Virus record (IMG/VR): IMGVR_UViG_3300025083_000170
Span: 1-27,633 of that record
DNA from: a virus
Reading direction: 5' to 3' (one strand)
DNA: 27,633 nucleotides
Shown here: piece after piece, positions 24,064-27,633 of the stretch
Numbering within the stretch: the first letter of the stretch is position 1
Layout of the letters: the number at the start of each line of letters is the position of its first letter
Notes under the pieces: generated by a model
Told to the model about the DNA's origin: nothing
The model's input: only the letters and a program-made list of their open reading frames with translations
Databases searched by the model: none
Made by a program: the position numbers and the translations under genes

Positions 24064-24071
24064 CAAATATA
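24064..24071 (-). promoter_or_regulatory. Candidate -7 promoter element for the tail module
   Basis: On the - strand TATATTTG fits TAnnTTTG of Bacteroidota promoters. It ends 15 bases before the ATG at 24048 and follows a terminator with only GCG between the T-tract and the element. No -33 TTTG at normal spacing was found. The terminator-promoter order is a natural boundary between head and tail transcription units. Confidence 0.42.
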
Positions 24072-24074
24072 CGC

Positions 24075-24105
24075 AAAAAAAAAGAGCCCTATAAAAGAGC
24101 TCTTT
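24075..24105 (-). terminator. Rho-independent terminator after the beta-sandwich structural genes
   Basis: Read on the - strand, AAAGAGC (24105-24099) pairs with GCTCTTT (24087-24081), with an 11-base loop, and the run of nine T residues (24083-24075) gives the uridine tract. It lies 22 bases after the stop of the 499-aa gene. It separates the head-surface genes from the connector and tail genes. Leak-through is likely, giving graded expression. Confidence 0.8.
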
Positions 24106-24127
24106 AGTAGTTTGTTTGCTTGCTGTA

Positions 24128-25627
24128 TTAGCTTGCAACTATATCAGTTATAAGCACCGGAGGAGTTATCTCTAAGACCTCAGCAGTATTATTGCTATTC
24201 GCTAAACGAATGATACTGTCTTGGAAGAAGTTTCTCATCTGCACTCTTGAAGATGCGGATGCACCTGCGTAAGTTATAGTAAGATTGTCAGCTCCATCAG
24301 TAAGTCCGTTGTTTATTACAACAGTATTGTCTGTTGGTGCACTTACCATTGATACATTATCAACTCCGATAAGCTTTGGTTGGTTCACAACCTCTTGAAC
24401 TGATGCAGAGTCAAGGGTTATTTCATAATCCTCACTATCGTTAAGGGTACTAAGAACAAAAACCGTTTGGTATGATGTCGTTTTAAACCTAAACTCATTC
24501 TCACCGAGCTTTAAATCTTTAAGTTCAATAAAGCTTGTACCCGTCCATACTCTAAAGTTTATACCCTCAGTAAAAGAGAGTACATTAAATTTTAACAAAA
24601 CTTCAGTACCTGAAGAGTATGCGCTAGTATTACCATATACTTTAGTATCCTGCCCGGTCATAGTCAGGTTGCTATTACTAAAGGTAATTCCTTCTTGAGC
24701 TTCACCCTGTGGCCTTTCCCACCCATAAGCAAACTGATTGGTTGCTTGTAATGATATACCTGCGTAGTTTGTTTGTTTAGAACCAAGTCTATCGCCTGCG
24801 TAAAATGAAATAAGTGTGTTATTAGAGAGGGCAGTAAAAACAAAATCAACCGAGCCGCCTGTAGTATCAACATTAAATGAAACTACTCCTATAGAATTAT
24901 TAGCTAAATCACCTGTAACGCTGTCAATCTTAAGCCTGTACTCAGCACCTGCAATTGTAGGAACTACTAAAATAACAGCTTGATTTGTTGCACTAGATAC
25001 ACACTCTAGAATATTTGACTCAACATTTGCAGATGATAAAGTAGAAGATAGCCATTGTGAAGACACAGTAGTTACAGCAGTACCGTCAGCTATAGCTGTA
25101 AAATTACCGTTACTTACACGTTCAACAATACCTGTTTCTTTAACAGACACATTATCAAACTCCATATATTCTCCTGATACAACTGTTCCATTTTTTATTA
25201 ATAAATACAAGTCTTGAGTTGCAGTTGCAGTAAAAATGTAACTATGAATCCCATTTGTTTGAAACTTAGTTCCACCCAAAACATCACCTGTATTAAATGT
25301 TGTTCCTAAAAAAAGTTGAGATTGTGCATTTGAAGACGTTCCTTGAAAACTTTCATATTTTATCTCATACGTTTTACCTGAAACTACTGATAACGTAGGT
25401 GCTCCATTAATAGATGTAAATCCTGCAGCAGTTCCATCTCCATTTGTTACACGGATTTTATCATTAACAATACTTAATTCTACTGCAGGGTCATTGCCGG
25501 CCCAACCCGATAACCCTGATGAGAAATCACCGTTTGTTACCAATTCAGGACCGTACTCCTCAAAAGAACCATTACTCAGGACCTCAGGTCCCAAGTATGA
25601 TTTATTTAGTTTTAAAAAATTTGCCAT
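24128..25627 (-). CDS. Virion structural protein with three CBM-like beta-sandwich modules (499 aa)
   Basis: A short N-terminal part (residues 1-25) and a conserved-looking C-terminal core (about 417-499: LIGVDNVSMVSAPTDNTVVI, then GLTDGADNLTITYAGA, RNFFQDSIIRL) flank three modules at about 26-164, 168-296 and 300-413. The modules follow the plan of carbohydrate-binding families such as CBM4/9: an ELVTNGDFSSGLSGW-type opening, alternating strands, and an NVSVKE- or SASVQEV-type closing strand. Such domains on virions are used for weak binding to polysaccharides or cell-surface glycans. Its opening stretch is very similar to that of the neighbouring 492-aa protein, showing shared ancestry. Location on the capsid surface is inferred from the position between a head protein and the connector genes. 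It is followed by a terminator. Confidence 0.75.
   Translation of the reverse strand: MANFLKLNKSYLGPEVLSNGSFEEYGPELVTNGDFSSGLSGWAGNDPAVELSIVNDKIRVTNGDGTAAGFTSINGAPTLSVVSGKTYEIKYESFQGTSSNAQSQLFLGTTFNTGDVLGGTKFQTNGIHSYIFTATATQDLYLLIKNGTVVSGEYMEFDNVSVKETGIVERVSNGNFTAIADGTAVTTVSSQWLSSTLSSANVESNILECVSSATNQAVILVVPTIAGAEYRLKIDSVTGDLANNSIGVVSFNVDTTGGSVDFVFTALSNNTLISFYAGDRLGSKQTNYAGISLQATNQFAYGWERPQGEAQEGITFSNSNLTMTGQDTKVYGNTSAYSSGTEVLLKFNVLSFTEGINFRVWTGTSFIELKDLKLGENEFRFKTTSYQTVFVLSTLNDSEDYEITLDSASVQEVVNQPKLIGVDNVSMVSAPTDNTVVINNGLTDGADNLTITYAGASASSRVQMRNFFQDSIIRLANSNNTAEVLEITPPVLITDIVAS
25521..25570 (-). repeat. DNA-level repeat shared with 26851-26900 (copy 2)
   Basis: My gap-free alignment of 25521-25570 with 26851-26900 gives 36 identical bases of 50. 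Both encode the module opening (F-E-E-x-G-x-E-L-V-T-N-G-D-F-S). This is a trace of duplication or recombination between the two neighbouring structural genes. Confidence 0.7.
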
Positions 25628-25628
25628 C

Positions 25629-27107
25629 TTATGAAAGTGTTATTGCTATTGTTACCAATAGTTGATTATATTTATGGTCTCTAAACTCATTAAGAGGAAT
25701 GTCTAACCTACTAGCTGTTGCTGACTGAGAATTTAATCTCTGAACAAACCTCTCAATCACGTCAGCCACAAAGTACGTGTTGACCGCATCGTTAAGTTGT
25801 GTTAGAGTTACCTTGTCAGCCTGAGGACCTGCAGCAAACCAAAATGATGATTGGATAGGTACACTCGTAGCTTCGTCATACTCAGACATAATGTAGTTAT
25901 CTATCCGAAGAATCTGATTCCCTCTTGTATCACCATTAGGTGCAAATATAAAAAACGCATCTCCTGCATCTGAAAGAATATCGTTAGATAATAACAACGT
26001 GTTATTGTCAAGCACTTGCAAAACAACAGCCTCGGTATCATCGTCAGAGTTAAACACTACATCACCAACCTTACATTGCTTTAAGAAATCACCACTTACT
26101 ACCTGTAGATAGTTGTACTGAACCTCTTTAACTGTAATACCACTTAATGTAAATGTTAAAGCGTTAGTCCCTGAAACGAATCTTAAATCAGGAGATGTGC
26201 TTTGGTCTTCATCATAAACAGAGTTAAACAAGTTACTACCATTAGTACTCCTAAACTTTAAGTCAGTTCCAACCTGACCAAATGCCCCTGTACTACTAAT
26301 ACCTGCAGTGTTTGCTTGACTCATATTAGATAAGGTAAATCCTACTTGATATGACTTACCGTCTACAAGCTGTGAAGTTACATTAGGTACTAAATAGTCA
26401 GTACTAGTAGCCACACCTCTAGAAGCTGACGAACCATTTAAAGTCCAACCATTTCCTGCGGTAAAGTTTGCAGGAATATAATCACTAGAAACTATCTCCT
26501 TACCTAAAACATACGGTACTTCTTTTACGGATACATTCGAAATAGAACCTGCAAAAGTGCCATCAGATGCTCTTAAATTTAATATATCATAATTTCCACT
26601 AGCATTAACAACTTCTGTATATGTACCATCTACACTTCTTGCAGGTGTATCTTTAACTCCATCTCCACCTAATCTAATTAAAAATGAACCTGCTGAAACA
26701 TCTAAAGTATATGTAATAATATAACTTTTACCACTTACAAAAGAGACATCTTGAGATGCACTTGTACTCCCACTTTGGGCAGTTCTAGTTATTCTATTGT
26801 TTACTTCATCTATATCCCAACCTGCACCCTCTGTCCAATCAGAATCAGTAGAAAAATCCCCATTCGTAACCAATTCAGCACCTTTTTCTTCAAAGTTTCC
26901 GTTCTGTATTAATTCATTACCTAATATTGGCGATTTACTACCCGGTATTGTTTGGTCAAAATAACCATTTTTAATAAGACTTTCTCCAATGAAATTATTA
27001 TTGGTTGCTTCTTCTTGTTTACCACTCAAAGATTTAGCAATAGTACCTAATTGTAAAGATGTTTCTGCCCATCTTCTTTGTTCTTCTGTGAATTGTATAG
27101 CTTCCAT
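25629..27107 (-). CDS. Virion structural protein with two CBM-like beta-sandwich modules (492 aa)
   Basis: An N-terminal helical part (residues 1-40: QFTEEQRRWAETSLQLGTIA) and a C-terminal core (about 330-492, for example VSGDFLKQCKVGDVVFNSDD and VLQVLDNNTLLLSND) enclose two beta-sandwich modules at about 76-196 and 201-329. The first opens with ELVTNGDFSTDSDW and ends with NVSVKEV; the second ends with ITVKEV. This layout, a small core protein with inserted glycan-binding-like modules, is mirrored in the next gene, which starts one base after this stop. A repeated opening (NELIQNGNFEEKG and AELVTNGDF) suggests module gain by duplication. Placement after the head protein suggests a capsid decoration or head-fibre role. 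The module family is inferred from pattern; binding has to be tested. Confidence 0.75.
   Translation of the reverse strand: MEAIQFTEEQRRWAETSLQLGTIAKSLSGKQEEATNNNFIGESLIKNGYFDQTIPGSKSPILGNELIQNGNFEEKGAELVTNGDFSTDSDWTEGAGWDIDEVNNRITRTAQSGSTSASQDVSFVSGKSYIITYTLDVSAGSFLIRLGGDGVKDTPARSVDGTYTEVVNASGNYDILNLRASDGTFAGSISNVSVKEVPYVLGKEIVSSDYIPANFTAGNGWTLNGSSASRGVATSTDYLVPNVTSQLVDGKSYQVGFTLSNMSQANTAGISSTGAFGQVGTDLKFRSTNGSNLFNSVYDEDQSTSPDLRFVSGTNALTFTLSGITVKEVQYNYLQVVSGDFLKQCKVGDVVFNSDDDTEAVVLQVLDNNTLLLSNDILSDAGDAFFIFAPNGDTRGNQILRIDNYIMSEYDEATSVPIQSSFWFAAGPQADKVTLTQLNDAVNTYFVADVIERFVQRLNSQSATASRLDIPLNEFRDHKYNQLLVTIAITLS
26851..26900 (-). repeat. DNA-level repeat shared with 25521-25570 (copy 1)
   Basis: Partner of the repeat at 25521-25570; same orientation, same encoded motif, 36 of 50 bases identical in a gap-free alignment. 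Confidence 0.7.
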
Positions 27108-27110
27108 ATC

Positions 27111-27633
27111 TTAGTTTACTTTACCTCTATTTGGCATATCTATTGTTCGTGTATTTGCTTTTCTCCAACCTTTAGCATTCCTTAATCCAGCACCTTTTGG
27201 TTCTTGATTTGTTACATCTTTATCGTTATCCAAGCCCTTGTTTGGTAAAAACTTACCTTTTACTCTTTTTCTGAACCAAACTTGTCTAACGAATTTATGA
27301 TGGCAGTAACAACCACCTTTGTACAACCAAATAGAATATTTCGATTTACCTCTTTCAGCAAATTCTCCATTTATTCCATCAGCTGACATTTCGTTTATAT
27401 CCTCAAATCTATATGATACACCCATCTTTGCATTGGCTACCATATTTCTACAAAATAACCGGCTATTTTTAGATAAGTTTTCTGAGTATCTGTATCTTAT
27501 TTTATAAAGCCCTTTATCTATTTTAGACTTTGAATCCGGGTCTGCATATCGCTTAAAAAAGTTGTATGGTGTATTATGTGTTTCAGCTTCTAATTCCGGG
27601 TCTAGTACATCTGTTTCTTCTAACAATTCCCAT
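27111..27633 (-). CDS. C-terminal part of a head-associated structural protein (MuF-like?), 5' truncated
   Basis: The frame stays open to the right edge of the window (residues W-E precede the first possible start, TTG at 27626), so this is the C-terminal 173 or so residues of a longer protein. It has a pattern that I know from head proteins of Bacteroidota phages: YKIRYRYSENLSKNSRLFCR, then SYRFEDINEMSADGIN, then SIWLYKGGCYCHHKFVRQVW. The Cys...GG-x-x-C-H-H arrangement recalls the C terminus of MuF-type minor head proteins, where Cys and His residues close the domain, but I cannot prove this here. The last 50 residues are basic and rich in Asn and Gly. It lies three bases before the 492-aa gene and probably belongs to the head operon with the portal and capsid genes beyond the window. 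Confidence 0.65.
   Translation of the reverse strand, partial: WELLEETDVLDPELEAETHNTPYNFFKRYADPDSKSKIDKGLYKIRYRYSENLSKNSRLFCRNMVANAKMGVSYRFEDINEMSADGINGEFAERGKSKYSIWLYKGGCYCHHKFVRQVWFRKRVKGKFLPNKGLDNDKDVTNQEPKGAGLRNAKGWRKANTRTIDMPNRGKVN

Noticed and set aside
24664-24873. 69-residue - strand frame inside the 499-aa gene
   Set aside because: It is an alternative frame within a well-supported structural gene with low-complexity, Leu-rich composition and no separate signals.
1-27633. CRISPR array, insertion sequence, integrase or attachment site
   Set aside because: No regularly spaced direct repeats, transposase or recombinase motifs, or tRNA-adjacent duplications were seen on either strand.

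Overview
The window looks like part of the genome of a short-tailed (podovirus-like) tailed phage of a Bacteroidota host, probably a marine or aquatic flavobacterium. Three things support this. The DNA is AT-rich and gene starts are preceded by A-rich leaders with no Shine-Dalgarno motif. The few candidate promoters carry the Bacteroidota -7 element TAnnTTTG. Several tail and connector proteins resemble families shared by crAss-like and other Bacteroidota podoviruses. The window is an internal fragment: both end genes run off the edge, and no terminase, portal, major capsid protein, DNA polymerase, endolysin, integrase or tRNA is visible.

Layout. Bases 1-4967 (+ strand) hold a tightly packed replication/nucleic-acid module: a 5'-truncated primase-helicase (SF3-like, DUF5906 type), a conserved 86-aa protein, an SF2/SNF2-like helicase, a VRR-NUC nuclease, a 114-aa unknown, a DnaA-domain-IV-like DNA-binding protein with a coiled coil, two small unknowns, an HNH endonuclease, a PD-(D/E)XK-like protein and a 30-aa single-pass membrane peptide. 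Most junctions overlap (TAATG, ATGGTAG or longer), which suggests translational coupling. Bases 4968-5066 form the convergence point and carry a perfect 26-bp palindrome plus T-tract (a + strand terminator), preceded by a possible promoter.

Bases 5067-27633 (- strand, read right to left) hold the virion module. First comes the C-terminal part of a head-associated protein. Then follow two adjacent structural proteins expanded by carbohydrate-binding-like beta-sandwich modules, ending at a clear - strand terminator (24075-24105). After that come two head-tail connector/ring-type proteins, a 1556-aa tail hub/stabilisation protein, a cysteine-containing tail protein, another tail protein, a GNAT-like acetyltransferase, and three proteins of 254, 742 and 2460 aa. 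These three match the order and general character of the T7 gp14-gp15-gp16 internal (ejection) proteins. The 2460-aa protein has a zincin motif (HEFGH), Gly/Ala-rich hydrophobic stretches and an RG-rich basic tail.

The genes appear to work as follows. The left module unwinds, primes and processes phage DNA. The right module builds the capsid surface, connector, tail and the internal proteins delivered into the host. The most unusual features are the tandem adhesin-like modules in two neighbouring structural genes and the protease-like motif in the giant ejection protein. Functional names for the virion proteins rest on recognised sequence patterns and gene order, not on database searches.
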